Shown: one piece after another, positions 9,117 through 18,058 of the stretch
Layout of the letters: the number at the start of each line of letters is the position of its first letter
Numbering within the stretch: the stretch's first letter is position 1
NCBI GenBank assembly: GCA_006969385.1
Contig: CP030884.1
Span: 1,178,001-1,242,000 of the forward strand
Direction of reading: 5' to 3'
Source of the DNA: Planctomycetaceae bacterium
GTDB lineage: Bacteria > Planctomycetota > Phycisphaerae > UBA1845 > UTPLA1
Length of the DNA stretch: 64,000 bases
The notes under the pieces: model-generated
What the model was told of the DNA's origin: nothing
Database searches by the model: none
The model's input: only the letters and a program-made list of their open reading frames with translations
Position numbers and translations under genes: made by a program

Positions 9117-9529
9117 AGCACAAAACGCTCGTTTGGTAATAAAACATCAACCGTAATAGCGGCGGAGCTGGCTAACCAGAATAACGACATTTGTCAAGTT
9201 AGAAAATTCTATTTTGAATTGCGAAATCTACAGATCCTCGCCCGCTTCGGATTTTCTTCGACAAGTTGCAACAGGTCCCATTCATTGCTATACTTTTGAC
9301 GTTGAAATGAGCGATGCTGCCTGAGGCTTCGATTCACTTGCGAGCTCAGCCCACTCATGTCGGCAACCACTACACCAAATCGATATAAGTGATCCCCGAA
9401 TCACGTCCAAAACTCGGGCCATTACCGAAAAAACTGAAGTTCGTGCCTTCGATTTTTATGTCGACTTCGGCAAAACGTTCGTCTTCACATTGTGAAGCAA
9501 CCGCCGGAGCATTGTATCAAGGGAGAATT
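9117..9529. other. intergenic region carrying the promoter of the following operon
   Basis: About 410 bases with no convincing gene. It contains the strong promoter described at 9266-9294. The open frame continuing upstream of 9530 lacks a start with a ribosome binding site. Confidence 0.5.
9266..9294 (+). promoter_or_regulatory. sigma-70-type promoter for the 9530-12943 operon
   Basis: TTGCAA (9266-9271) and TATACT (9289-9294) are separated by the ideal 17 bases. It lies about 235 bases before the first gene of the operon, leaving a long 5' leader. Confidence 0.5.
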
Positions 9530-9919
9530 ATGTCGATTTCGACTGATGCGTCTCAGATTGACGCCAACAACATACCGGTTCATTCAGAGTCCCACGCCGC
9601 TTCCCATCCGATTCCGCTGCGGGAAGTCCCCCAGTACCTACCCCGCAGGGCGAATAAGCCGGTTTCATACAACACCGTGTGGCGATGGGCCCGTAAAGGC
9701 GTGGGCGGTGTAGTGCTGAAAACGCTCAGGGGGCCCAGCGGCCTCTACACCACCCGAGCTTGGATCGAACAATTCTTGCTTGAATACAACGAGCTCAAAC
9801 GGTTGCAGGAAACCGAGTGTGCCCCTCGCTCAAGTCTCACCACCGAGCAAAGGCGGGCCCGCGAGGTTCACCGCTCAGTCGAAAACTTGCTCTTTTCGAA
9901 GGAAGGTGAGACACGATGA
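9530..9919 (+). CDS. DUF1580-like helix-turn-helix DNA-binding protein
   Basis: Seen: the central part, IPLREVPQYLPRR...VSYNTVWRWARKG...LKTLRGPSGLYTTRAWIEQF, has the layout of excisionase/MerR-type helix-turn-helix proteins and resembles the planctomycete DUF1580 family. The start is ATG at 9530 after GGGAGA. It is the first gene of an operon and overlaps the next gene by 4 bases (ATGA). Inferred: it controls this operon or serves as the recombination directionality factor for the integrase; the position two genes from the integrase fits both. 129 aa; cytoplasmic. Confidence 0.7.
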   Translation: MSISTDASQIDANNIPVHSESHAASHPIPLREVPQYLPRRANKPVSYNTVWRWARKGVGGVVLKTLRGPSGLYTTRAWIEQFLLEYNELKRLQETECAPRSSLTTEQRRAREVHRSVENLLFSKEGETR

Positions 9920-11079
9920 CGACCCTGCTTCCCAACGTCCAACTCGTCGAACCTGACACCATCTCCCTCGACCGAATGGCAAAGGCGATGATGACAGAGT
10001 TTGGACCAAACGCCTCCGGTGCATTGATCGTCTTGCTAAATGCTGCCGCCTTCGAGGGGTGTGTGGCAATGACGCGAGATTCAGCAACCCAAGATCAGCT
10101 ATCACGAATTGCCAAGAAAATCGTAGGAAATCGGCGGGAAACTTTCGTAATAGACGTGTCGACTATCTACCTTGACTTAGTCCAAAGCCGTCGATATGCG
10201 ATGGATGTACTAGGGGACCGTGTCGGCTATGCCGACGAAGATCGGTCTCCGACGATCATCAAGGGAGCCACCAAAAACTTGTGGCCGGTAGTCACTCCCC
10301 ATGTCATCCAAGTCCCGTTCTCCGCTCGGAACAGCGGAGAAAAGTCAACCCTGATAAAGATGCCCCCCTCGTGTTGGGAACACCATCGGAAAGAGCTTGA
10401 ATTATGCATTGAGACCCTTCGCCCTATCCGGTCATGCAGCTGTGTCTGGCCGGACGGGCTCCCCGATTGGGTGAACGTCAGTGATCATCGATTGCTTTCA
10501 ATCCCTGAGCAGACAGTGTTGCGGCTCGCCCAAGTGGTTCAGCACCTTGTTTTTATAGACGACGCTTCCCAACCCGAAGGGGTAATCCAAGAAGTGGTTG
10601 CTTTTGTGCGAGACCTGATGCAACAAGCGAAGGCATTCATGGTGGCGTCAAGCCTGACCGACGCGGCCTCAATGGTCTTGAAGTCTGTACAACAATGCCT
10701 CCCAGTATCTCAAACGACTGGAGCTGATTTGCATAGATCGTGCAAAGGGCGGTGTCGCGAATCCTGGTGTTTTACAATCGAATACCTGCAAAGTCATTCA
10801 AAACTTGGCGACAGATCACCCGCCACCATCAACGAACACCTTCGGTCACTCGAGAAGCACGGCTACATCGAGGCCGCGGGCAAATGTGGGCAAGCGGCGG
10901 TTTATCGGCTTCCCGTTCGCGGCCAGCGACCACCCCGTGAGAACTGGTTGGCCGATATCGACAACCGGTTCTCATTGCCTGCAGCAAGAACAGAGTCGTC
11001 ATTATCAAGTCTCGTAGCGAATCTGTCACAAACGATTGCAGCCCGACGCTCAACTCTAGGGGCAAATCCCAATGCCTAA
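9916..11079 (+). CDS. hypothetical protein with C-terminal winged-helix domain
   Basis: The overall family is not recognised. Seen: the C-terminal third contains a winged-helix-like segment (SPATINEHLRSLEKHGYIEAAG followed by a beta wing, AVYRLPV), as in MarR/replication-initiator type proteins. A Cys-containing stretch (CKGRCRESWC) lies just before it. The N-terminal two thirds are alpha/beta without a motif I can name. It is translationally coupled to the DUF1580-like gene and is followed by a clamp-loader-like ATPase. Inferred: a DNA-binding protein of the island's replication or maintenance module; regulation is equally possible. Confidence 0.6.
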   Translation: MTTLLPNVQLVEPDTISLDRMAKAMMTEFGPNASGALIVLLNAAAFEGCVAMTRDSATQDQLSRIAKKIVGNRRETFVIDVSTIYLDLVQSRRYAMDVLGDRVGYADEDRSPTIIKGATKNLWPVVTPHVIQVPFSARNSGEKSTLIKMPPSCWEHHRKELELCIETLRPIRSCSCVWPDGLPDWVNVSDHRLLSIPEQTVLRLAQVVQHLVFIDDASQPEGVIQEVVAFVRDLMQQAKAFMVASSLTDAASMVLKSVQQCLPVSQTTGADLHRSCKGRCRESWCFTIEYLQSHSKLGDRSPATINEHLRSLEKHGYIEAAGKCGQAAVYRLPVRGQRPPRENWLADIDNRFSLPAARTESSLSSLVANLSQTIAARRSTLGANPNA

Positions 11080-11134
11080 TTCAATTGTTCGTAATGACTT
11101 ACAACACATTCGGAATGTTCGCGGAGATGATGAC

Positions 11135-12007
11135 ATGACAACAGATAACCGATTCACGGATCGTGAGGCTTTAGGCTTCAATAAATTTGAATCGCGGTAT
11201 CGCCCGTTCTGGTGGGAAGAATATTGCGGTTACGACAGCTCGCAGAGTTTGCATCGTCTTCGGAGGCTCGTATCTAAAGATGAGCTTCCACCAGTAATCG
11301 CTTTGATTGGACCGCCAGGTACCGGAAAGACTTCACTGGGTCGAACGCTGCAAGCCTGGGCGTTCTGCCAGCAACCTGTTCATCCAGATCGCGGATGTGG
11401 CACATGCAACGCTTGCCGCTCTATTCGTAGGGACCCCGCGTGCCATCGATCAAGCGAATGGCGTGTCGAGTATGACGGAGCCAACGACTCTGTAGATTAC
11501 ATTAACCGCGAAGTCGATCATGGTTGTGGCAACCTGTCCCGGGCTCTTTTTCAGACGAATGAAGAATTCGCTAGCACTCGCGGCGTCGTCGTGGTCATCG
11601 ACGAGTTCCATCGTATTCGAAACGATCAGCAGGAGAAGCTACTCAAGCGAATCGAGGACTTAGACTGCATCAATTTTGTCCTGATGACGACCCACAAGGA
11701 CAAGATTGACCCTGCTATCCTTGATCGTCTCGCACTGAACTGCTTCTACTTCAACGACCCGTCGATTGACGGCCTCAAAGAGCATCTTTGCCTGATTGCA
11801 AACCGCAACAACAAGAAACTCGAGGCCGATGGTGCCGTCCTTATCGCACAGCAGTGCAAACAGAAAATGCGAAGCTGCATCAGTGCCATGAAGGAGCTCT
11901 GCCTCACGAACTCCGAGACCATCACCAAGAGTGACGTTGAAGAATTGTTCGGTATCGTCCAAACGAATTCAGATAAGACAGGAGATATCGATGTCGCCTT
12001 CATTTAG
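11135..12007 (+). CDS. DnaX/HolB-like clamp-loader AAA+ ATPase
   Basis: Seen: Walker A GPPGTGKTS (about residue 59), a zinc-binding-type Cys cluster CGTCNACRS...C (about 88-103) in the position of the DnaX zinc module, Walker B/DEXX VVVIDEFHR (about 156), and sensor 1 LMTTHKDKIDPAILDR with the arginine-finger-like region. About 290 residues, matching a clamp-loader AAA+ core without the DnaX oligomerisation tail. The ATG at 11135 has GGAG 8 bases upstream and is preferred over ATG 11072, which overlaps the previous gene and has no such site. Known: clamp loaders open sliding clamps using ATP. Inferred: an element-borne helper for replication or for loading onto DNA ends. Confidence 0.75.
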   Translation: MTTDNRFTDREALGFNKFESRYRPFWWEEYCGYDSSQSLHRLRRLVSKDELPPVIALIGPPGTGKTSLGRTLQAWAFCQQPVHPDRGCGTCNACRSIRRDPACHRSSEWRVEYDGANDSVDYINREVDHGCGNLSRALFQTNEEFASTRGVVVVIDEFHRIRNDQQEKLLKRIEDLDCINFVLMTTHKDKIDPAILDRLALNCFYFNDPSIDGLKEHLCLIANRNNKKLEADGAVLIAQQCKQKMRSCISAMKELCLTNSETITKSDVEELFGIVQTNSDKTGDIDVAFI

Positions 12008-12251
12008 CGATTGGTGGATTTCCGTTCAGGGCCGTTCTACTGATATCTGCAGTTTTTGGCCTTTTTGGGAGCGAGCATTCGAATGTCTGGCGTTGTCGGG
12101 CCTCGTGTATGCCGTCAGTGATATCCATTCGGTCGAATCGGGAATGACGAGGTCAACGATTCATCATTGTGGACTGCACTTGAGGATCAGCGAATCCCTT
12201 GGGTTCGATCCCAAGCCCAAATCGGACTACGTGACCAAGGAGGCCCTATGA
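11991..12251 (+). CDS. small hypothetical protein (86 aa)
   Basis: No family recognised. The start ATG at 11991 has AGGAGA five bases upstream and overlaps the ATPase gene end by 17 bases. The stop overlaps the next start as ATGA, so translation coupling is likely. The protein is rich in aromatic residues near its start (FWPFWERAFECL) and has no membrane segment strong enough to call. The tight packing suggests a partner of the clamp-loader-like ATPase. Confidence 0.5.
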   Translation: MSPSFSDWWISVQGRSTDICSFWPFWERAFECLALSGLVYAVSDIHSVESGMTRSTIHHCGLHLRISESLGFDPKPKSDYVTKEAL

Positions 12252-12943
12252 TCACCTTACCGCTAAAAAATCAGCAGCCGATGATCGCCAGCGAGTCACG
12301 CAAACAGGCAGTCATTCGTTGCAAGAAGTATGGCCCGCACGCAGAAGGAATTTTCGAGTTATCAACGTTTCAGAAGATACGTTGGTTGGAACTCAAATTG
12401 ACTGGAATCGATTCATCGATCAGCGACAAGATGATCTACGACGGTAGCGAGGAGTTTAACTATTGCTCAGACGATCGAATTAGAGCTCTGGACACGCACC
12501 TGGAACGCCTCACCGGTGACCAAGGCGGCGATCACGTTTTTCGGCTGGTGCGACGGGGCTATCCATCCGACCCAAATGTAAAGGGCCACTTCGATCTGAT
12601 GGAACTTCTCATTTGCATCCCCAAGAAAGGGCTAACAGTAAGTCGCTTTAAGGGAAGCCCAAAATACAGGGGCGTCGCCTCGAAGACACATTCAGAAGCT
12701 GGCCAAGAACTCACAAAAAAGAGTCTGGCAAAGATCGTGAAAACTTGCGATCTCTTAGTCGTTGACCAGCCTTACACCATCGACCTCCCGCAAATGTTCA
12801 TCGAGGGGCCACTGACTAAAGTACGTAATCCTAAGCTATCGAGAATACGACTCGCAGAGCTTGCAAAACATGGGATACTCCGCACCAGATTGCCTGCGAG
12901 GGCGTTTCTTGACGATCGCGATAGCGATTTGTTCCTGCTGTAG
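12248..12943 (+). CDS. hypothetical protein (231 aa), last gene of the ATPase operon
   Basis: I do not recognise it. The ATG at 12248 overlaps the preceding stop by four bases and has GGAGG nearby. The sequence is alpha/beta, with a basic region in the second half and a hydrophobic end. No catalytic motif, signal peptide or membrane helix is evident. It belongs to the operon 9530-12943, so a role with the DnaX-like ATPase is inferred. Confidence 0.55.
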   Translation: MITLPLKNQQPMIASESRKQAVIRCKKYGPHAEGIFELSTFQKIRWLELKLTGIDSSISDKMIYDGSEEFNYCSDDRIRALDTHLERLTGDQGGDHVFRLVRRGYPSDPNVKGHFDLMELLICIPKKGLTVSRFKGSPKYRGVASKTHSEAGQELTKKSLAKIVKTCDLLVVDQPYTIDLPQMFIEGPLTKVRNPKLSRIRLAELAKHGILRTRLPARAFLDDRDSDLFLL

Positions 12944-13505
12944 TGAGGGCGGAACGGAATTCGTCCACCGATTTGGAGTCGATGAGAATCCAAGTCCGAA
13001 TCACAAAGGCATGATGCTTTCTCATTCACAGATAAGTCGACGCGTCTGGTGAACGGACAACTCCTTATCGGTGGCGAGTAGGAATGAGTTTCTGCTCGGG
13101 ATTTACATCCGTGAACAATTAGATCATCAAAGCAATAACACTAGTAGCAAAAGAAAAAGTAAAAGCAAAATAATTAGAACAAGAAGTAAGAGTAAAACAA
13201 ACTCTCCTTTTTGGGCATATTATTTTAAGGGGTATTGTTACTGATAGAGAGTAATTAATGCTGCTCTCTATCAGTCAACCCCTAACTTCCTCATCACCTG
13301 ACCGTCTTCAACACATGTTTCCGATCAGCCTTTCGATTCGGCCCCTTCTCATAATCCCTGCCATCGACGGTTTCCATGATGCAAGAACAAGTGATTGTAA
13401 CCAATCATTTTTACATGATGCATCCTCGCAAGGTACGGGAGCACTGACCTGTTCAGCGGGGTATCTCTATTAGTGATTATTCAACTCATCAATGGAGACC
13501 CAAAC
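12944..13505. other. 560-base non-coding region with purine tract and hairpin
   Basis: No gene is supported. It contains an A/G-biased tract (about 13142-13199, almost no pyrimidines) and directly after it the long hairpin at 13229-13282, in strikingly AT-rich DNA compared with neighbours. Candidate functions are an island replication or transfer origin, a small RNA locus, or the control region of the DUF932 gene. Confidence 0.45.
13229..13282. repeat. long stem-loop (perfect 12-bp stem plus outer 5-bp stem)
   Basis: Inner arms ACTGATAGAGAG (13240-13251) and CTCTCTATCAGT (13264-13275) are perfectly complementary around a 12-base loop. Outer arms GGGGT (13229-13233) and ACCCC (13278-13282) add a second stem after an internal bulge. 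There is no T-run, so it is not a standard terminator. Confidence 0.75.
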
Positions 13506-14483
13506 ATGCAGATTTCCCCGAATCGTCATACCGAAACCGAAACCCGATCATCATCACAACTTCCATGGCTTCGCCAGAGCATTGAAACAATTGGTGCTCA
13601 ATCCGCAGCAGAAGCTATCGCCGCCGCAGGCCTGGACTTTGAGGTGCAGAAGCAACCGCTCTACACCGGGTATGATCGCAACATTCGAGTACCGGACCGA
13701 TTCGTCACCTGCCGCACTGACCGCTTGGAAGCCGCCGATGGCGGTATCCTCGGAATCGTCGGTAAACATTACCAACCGTTGCAGAACCGAGACGCCTTTG
13801 GCGTTGTGAACGCATTGGTACAGAACGGTGACGCGACCCTTGAACGCGTCGGAAACATCCGCAACGGACGACAAATCTGGTTACTTGCCCGTTTGAAGGG
13901 TGAAATGGTGGTCACTGATGAAGATGTCTCCCGACCGTATCTATTGATGACCAACTCCCACGATGGCTCTACTGCCGTTCGCATTGGCCTGACTGCGGTT
14001 CGCGTCATCTGCCAGAACACCCTGCAGCTCGCTCTGCGAAGCATGCGGGGGGTATCAATTCGGCATCATGCCGATGTCGAAGCCGAAGTGCAGGCTGCTC
14101 GCGACTTGCTCGGTCTGGCTCACCAAGCGTTTGATGAAGCCGCCGATGCGATGCGGCAATTGACCCGGATCTCTATGCCCGCTAATCGCCTAGATGAATT
14201 CGTTTCGACCCTTCTACCGAAGCCAGAACACGACGATCAAAGCGAGCGAATAGCGAAGCAACGCAATCGCATCAAAGAGCTCTTCGAAACCGGTGATGGC
14301 AATTCCTTGCACGGCGTTCGCGGATCGGCATGGGCCGCAGTCAATGCCGTCACGCAATTCGTGGACCGTGAATCTTACACGACCCGAAACAAAGAACCGC
14401 TTCGATCTATTTGGTTTGGCGAGGGTGCCAAATTGAAAGCTGAGGCCTGGCGGCTTGCGAGTCAGAGCCTCATCGACAACTAA
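13506..14483 (+). CDS. DUF932 / phage-plasmid-like protein
   Basis: Seen: the family-like middle region GIVGKHYQPLQNRDAFGVVNALVQ, RPYLLMTNSHDGSTAVRIGLTAVRVICQNTLQLAL and the C-terminal GSAWAAVNAVTQFVDRE. Known: DUF932 (phage/plasmid-like TIGR03299 family) proteins are carried on plasmids, phages and integrative elements; the molecular role is not established. The ATG at 13506 follows GGAGA; about 325 residues, the usual length. Cytoplasmic. It stands alone between the hairpin region and the restriction operon, so it is likely an element accessory gene. Confidence 0.85.
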   Translation: MQISPNRHTETETRSSSQLPWLRQSIETIGAQSAAEAIAAAGLDFEVQKQPLYTGYDRNIRVPDRFVTCRTDRLEAADGGILGIVGKHYQPLQNRDAFGVVNALVQNGDATLERVGNIRNGRQIWLLARLKGEMVVTDEDVSRPYLLMTNSHDGSTAVRIGLTAVRVICQNTLQLALRSMRGVSIRHHADVEAEVQAARDLLGLAHQAFDEAADAMRQLTRISMPANRLDEFVSTLLPKPEHDDQSERIAKQRNRIKELFETGDGNSLHGVRGSAWAAVNAVTQFVDRESYTTRNKEPLRSIWFGEGAKLKAEAWRLASQSLIDN

Positions 14484-14785
14484 GTAGGGCTCATTCATGG
14501 GGCCTGCAGGCATCGACCGAAAACTCGGAGGCCATTAGCCCACGATGTTTAGGATGCTGATCAGATCGAGTCACCTATTCAGTCGTCAACCCCGACCGAT
14601 GGCGTCGTTCCGATTCCGTCGATTCATCCACGACGCTGGTCGGGGATGCCGCCGGCATCTATGTCGCCGATCCGAGCTCTATCGCGTGCATGCCTGCCAC
14701 TAATCGTCGATACTGGAATTTGAGGGATAAATGCGATAAATTTCGACTTTGTAAGTGACCAAGTGTTCGCCAGAGTAGATTTGTC
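14484..14785. other. leader region of the helicase-restriction operon
   Basis: About 300 bases without a gene. It holds the GC-rich inverted repeat at 14590-14645. The promoter of the downstream operon should lie here, but I could not choose one with confidence. Confidence 0.4.
14590..14645. repeat. GC-rich inverted repeat before the restriction operon
   Basis: CCCCGACC (14590-14597) pairs with GGTCGGGG (14638-14645), and the stem can be extended by GCGTCG/CGACGC with a small bulge. It could terminate DUF932 transcription imperfectly (no T-run) or act in control of the operon at 14786. Confidence 0.5.
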
Positions 14786-17700
14786 GTGGAACTCATTGAT
14801 AACATTAATCGTCTTTTGGGCGATGATATCAAGCAATCGGTAACACCGGGGGCGAAGATTCGGATCGCCGCCTCGTGTTTTTCGATCTATGCCTACGAAA
14901 CCTTAAAGAAGGAATTCGAAAGCCTCGATTGCTTCGATTTTATTTTCACGAACCCTACGTTCGTTCCAGACGAAGTAACGGACAGTGGCAGAAAACAACG
15001 TCGCGAATTCCACATCCCTAAGTCTAGACGAGAACGAAGTTTCTACGGTACAGAATTCGAGATTCAGTTAAAGAACAAGCTCACCCAAAAAGCGATTGCA
15101 AAGGAATGTGCTGACTGGATTAAACGAAAAGCTCGTTTTAAGTCCAATCGCACCGAAGCTCCGATGCAGCCCTTCGCGTGCATCGCAAATCCTGAAAACA
15201 ATGTCGTTTATCAACCCCTTCATGGGCTCACCGCTGTTGATCTCGGCTACCAGCAGGGTAACGCTATTTCGAATTTCGTTAATAAGTTCAGTGAAGTGCC
15301 TCACACCCAGGCATACTTAAGCCTCTTTGACCAAATCTGGAATGATAATGATAAGGTCGCTGATGTTACCGACCGGCTTTCAGAACACATAGCCGCCGTC
15401 TATCAAGAAAATTCGCCGGAGCGAATTTACTTCCATATGCTGTTCCATATTTTTAATGAGTTTCTGGAGGACCTCAATGAAGACCTTCTTCCCAATGATC
15501 TTACTGGCTACAAGAACAGTCTCGTTTGGAAAAAGCTCTATAACTTTCAGCAGGATGCCGCAACAGGAATCATTAATAAACTAGAGACGTTTAACGGATG
15601 CATCTTGGCCGACAGTGTCGGTCTTGGAAAGACATTCACGGCACTCGCCGTAATTCGCTACTACGAGCTACGGAATCGTGCAGTACTGGTCCTTTGTCCG
15701 AAGAAGCTCGCCGATAACTGGACCAACTACAATCGCAACCTTAAAACCAATATCTTCGCTCGTGATCGTTTCAACTATGACGTTCTGTGCCACACAGATT
15801 TACTCAGAACCAGCGGTGAGTCACTTGGCACACCGCTGAGTCGCGTGAATTGGGGGAATTATGATCTCGTCGTTATTGATGAGTCCCACAATTTTCGCAA
15901 CAACGATCCTTATAAGGAAAAGGAAACTCGTTACGAACGTCTGATGCGAACGGTCATTCGTGAGGGTGTCAAAACAAAAGTATTGATGCTTTCTGCGACT
16001 CCGGTCAACAACCGGTTCAATGATCTCAAGAATCAGCTCGCACTCGCCTACGAGGGTGACTCCGAAGCGTTCAGCAAACAGGTGGGCACTGAAAAGAACA
16101 TTGAGGAGGTATTCCGGCGTGCCCAAGCTGTATTTAATGACTGGTCAAAGGCCCCTGCTGAAGAACGAACCGCAGAGTCCATTCTGCAGCGTCTCGACTT
16201 CGACTTCTTTGAGTTGCTGGACCGAGTGACGATTGCCCGCTCGCGTAAGCACGTCGAGACGTTCTATGACACATCAGAAATCGGCAAGTTTCCTGAGCGT
16301 CGTAAGCCAATGTCGTTCCGGCCACCGCTCACCGATAGGGACGATGTCATGGGCTTTAATGACATCTACGGCAGCCTTTCACGCTTAAGCCTATCAATAT
16401 ATACACCACTAAACTACGTTCTACCTACTCGCCGTTCCAAATACGAGTCAATTTACGATACGGAGGTCGAGGGAGGCAAAGGTCGCCTGCGGCAGATCTA
16501 TCGAGAGCAGGGATTGCAAGCCCTGATGACCACAAATCTATTGAAGCGGCTTGAGAGTTCGGTTGAGGCATTTCGTATTACATTAACCAAGCTTAAAAAG
16601 GCTCATGAGACGATCCTTCAGCTAATTGAAGTATTCCATAAGCATGGAAAAGACGTTGAGATTGCAGGACTGTCTGGCGACCTTGCCGATTTTGACGCCG
16701 ACGACGACGATCTCCCCGACGCTGGCGAAGGCGTGATCGGAGGCAAAGTCCGTATCAAACTGTCGGACATGGATCTAACTTCATGGGAGCATCTGTTACG
16801 CGAAGACGAAAAAGAAATTGATGCTCTTCTACGGGAGATGGCAAAAGTTACTCCCAAGCACGATGCGAAACTTCAGCATCTTCAAGCTCACATACATGAA
16901 AAAATCGCATCGCCTCTCAATCCCGGCAATAAGAAAGTCCTCATCTTTACTGCTTTTGCCGATACTGCAAATTACCTTTACCGCAATTTAGCACCAATAT
17001 TAAAAAGCAGCGAGACAATAGACGTCGGCCTAGTCACTGGATCTCAACGACCGAAATCAACCATTGATAAGCGGTTTGAGTTTCAATCATTGCTGACCCT
17101 ATTCTCGCCGCAATCCAAAGAGAAGCACTCAATATTGCCCGAAGAAACCGCTGAAATCGATGTACTCATCGGCACAGATTGTATTTCCGAAGGCCAAAAC
17201 CTACAGGACTGTGACTGGGTCGTGAATTACGATATTCACTGGAATCCAGTCCGCATTCTTCAACGATTTGGGCGTATCGATCGTATCGGATCGACCAACT
17301 CAAGTATTCAACTTGTAAACTACTGGCCGGATATCACGCTTGACGAGTATATCAATTTGAAGGAACGGGTCGAAAACCGCATGGTCATCGCCGACGTTAC
17401 GGCAACTGGAGATGACAACGTTCTGACGACGGAATCGAATGACGTATCCTATCGAAAGGAGCAACTGCGACGCCTGCAAGACGAAGTCATCGACATCGAG
17501 GACCTTCGAACTGGCGTGGCCATTACCGACCTTGGTCTGAATGACTTCCGGATGGATTTGCTGAATCACATCAAAGATAACCCGGAACTCGATACGATGC
17601 CGAATGGACTGCATGCTGTGGTCCCAGCAAACTCTGAGCGGGGATTACCACCCGGGGTTATCTTCACGCTTCGTAATCGGCACCAATCCGTCAATATCAA

Positions 17701-18058
17701 TCAGCAGAATCGCCTACATCCCTTCTATTTAGTTTTCGTATCAATGGATGGTGAAGTCGTCATCAATCACACCGAAGTGAAGAAGATTCTCGATTTGGCT
17801 CGGGCCTCTTGCAGAGGCCACAACACGCCCGATTCAGCGGCCTGTCGCCTCTTTAATGAGGGAACGGACGATGGTAAGAGCATGGAAATCTACTCCGGCC
17901 TGCTCGGTGAAGCCATCCGTTCGATCATTGAGGTGAAAGAGGATAAAGACCTTGACAGCCTATTTACTGGAAAACGCACTTCTGCACTTACAAGCCAAAT
18001 AGCTGGCCTAAGTGATTTCGAGCTGATCTCCTTTATTGCAGTGCAGAATGTGAAATGA
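14786..18058 (+). CDS. SNF2-type DEAD/DEAH helicase with N-terminal PLD-like region
   Basis: Seen: an N-terminal ~150 residues in phospholipase-D style (GAKIRIAASCFSIYAYETLKKE) but without an HKD motif, so the nuclease site looks lost. The helicase core follows: Walker A ADSVGLGKTFTA (about residue 275), DEAH-box variant IDESHNF (about 364), motif III LSATPVNN, and C-terminal motifs V/VI GQNLQDCDWVVNYDIHW...QRFGRIDRIGS (about 800-837). Known: SNF2 family ATPases translocate on double-stranded DNA. First gene of a tight operon; its stop overlaps the DUF4391 gene as ATGA. The GTG start at 14786 is the first plausible one. Inferred: the DNA-sensing or remodelling motor of an extended type III restriction-like system. 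Confidence 0.85.
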   Translation: MELIDNINRLLGDDIKQSVTPGAKIRIAASCFSIYAYETLKKEFESLDCFDFIFTNPTFVPDEVTDSGRKQRREFHIPKSRRERSFYGTEFEIQLKNKLTQKAIAKECADWIKRKARFKSNRTEAPMQPFACIANPENNVVYQPLHGLTAVDLGYQQGNAISNFVNKFSEVPHTQAYLSLFDQIWNDNDKVADVTDRLSEHIAAVYQENSPERIYFHMLFHIFNEFLEDLNEDLLPNDLTGYKNSLVWKKLYNFQQDAATGIINKLETFNGCILADSVGLGKTFTALAVIRYYELRNRAVLVLCPKKLADNWTNYNRNLKTNIFARDRFNYDVLCHTDLLRTSGESLGTPLSRVNWGNYDLVVIDESHNFRNNDPYKEKETRYERLMRTVIREGVKTKVLMLSATPVNNRFNDLKNQLALAYEGDSEAFSKQVGTEKNIEEVFRRAQAVFNDWSKAPAEERTAESILQRLDFDFFELLDRVTIARSRKHVETFYDTSEIGKFPERRKPMSFRPPLTDRDDVMGFNDIYGSLSRLSLSIYTPLNYVLPTRRSKYESIYDTEVEGGKGRLRQIYREQGLQALMTTNLLKRLESSVEAFRITLTKLKKAHETILQLIEVFHKHGKDVEIAGLSGDLADFDADDDDLPDAGEGVIGGKVRIKLSDMDLTSWEHLLREDEKEIDALLREMAKVTPKHDAKLQHLQAHIHEKIASPLNPGNKKVLIFTAFADTANYLYRNLAPILKSSETIDVGLVTGSQRPKSTIDKRFEFQSLLTLFSPQSKEKHSILPEETAEIDVLIGTDCISEGQNLQDCDWVVNYDIHWNPVRILQRFGRIDRIGSTNSSIQLVNYWPDITLDEYINLKERVENRMVIADVTATGDDNVLTTESNDVSYRKEQLRRLQDEVIDIEDLRTGVAITDLGLNDFRMDLLNHIKDNPELDTMPNGLHAVVPANSERGLPPGVIFTLRNRHQSVNINQQNRLHPFYLVFVSMDGEVVINHTEVKKILDLARASCRGHNTPDSAACRLFNEGTDDGKSMEIYSGLLGEAIRSIIEVKEDKDLDSLFTGKRTSALTSQIAGLSDFELISFIAVQNVK

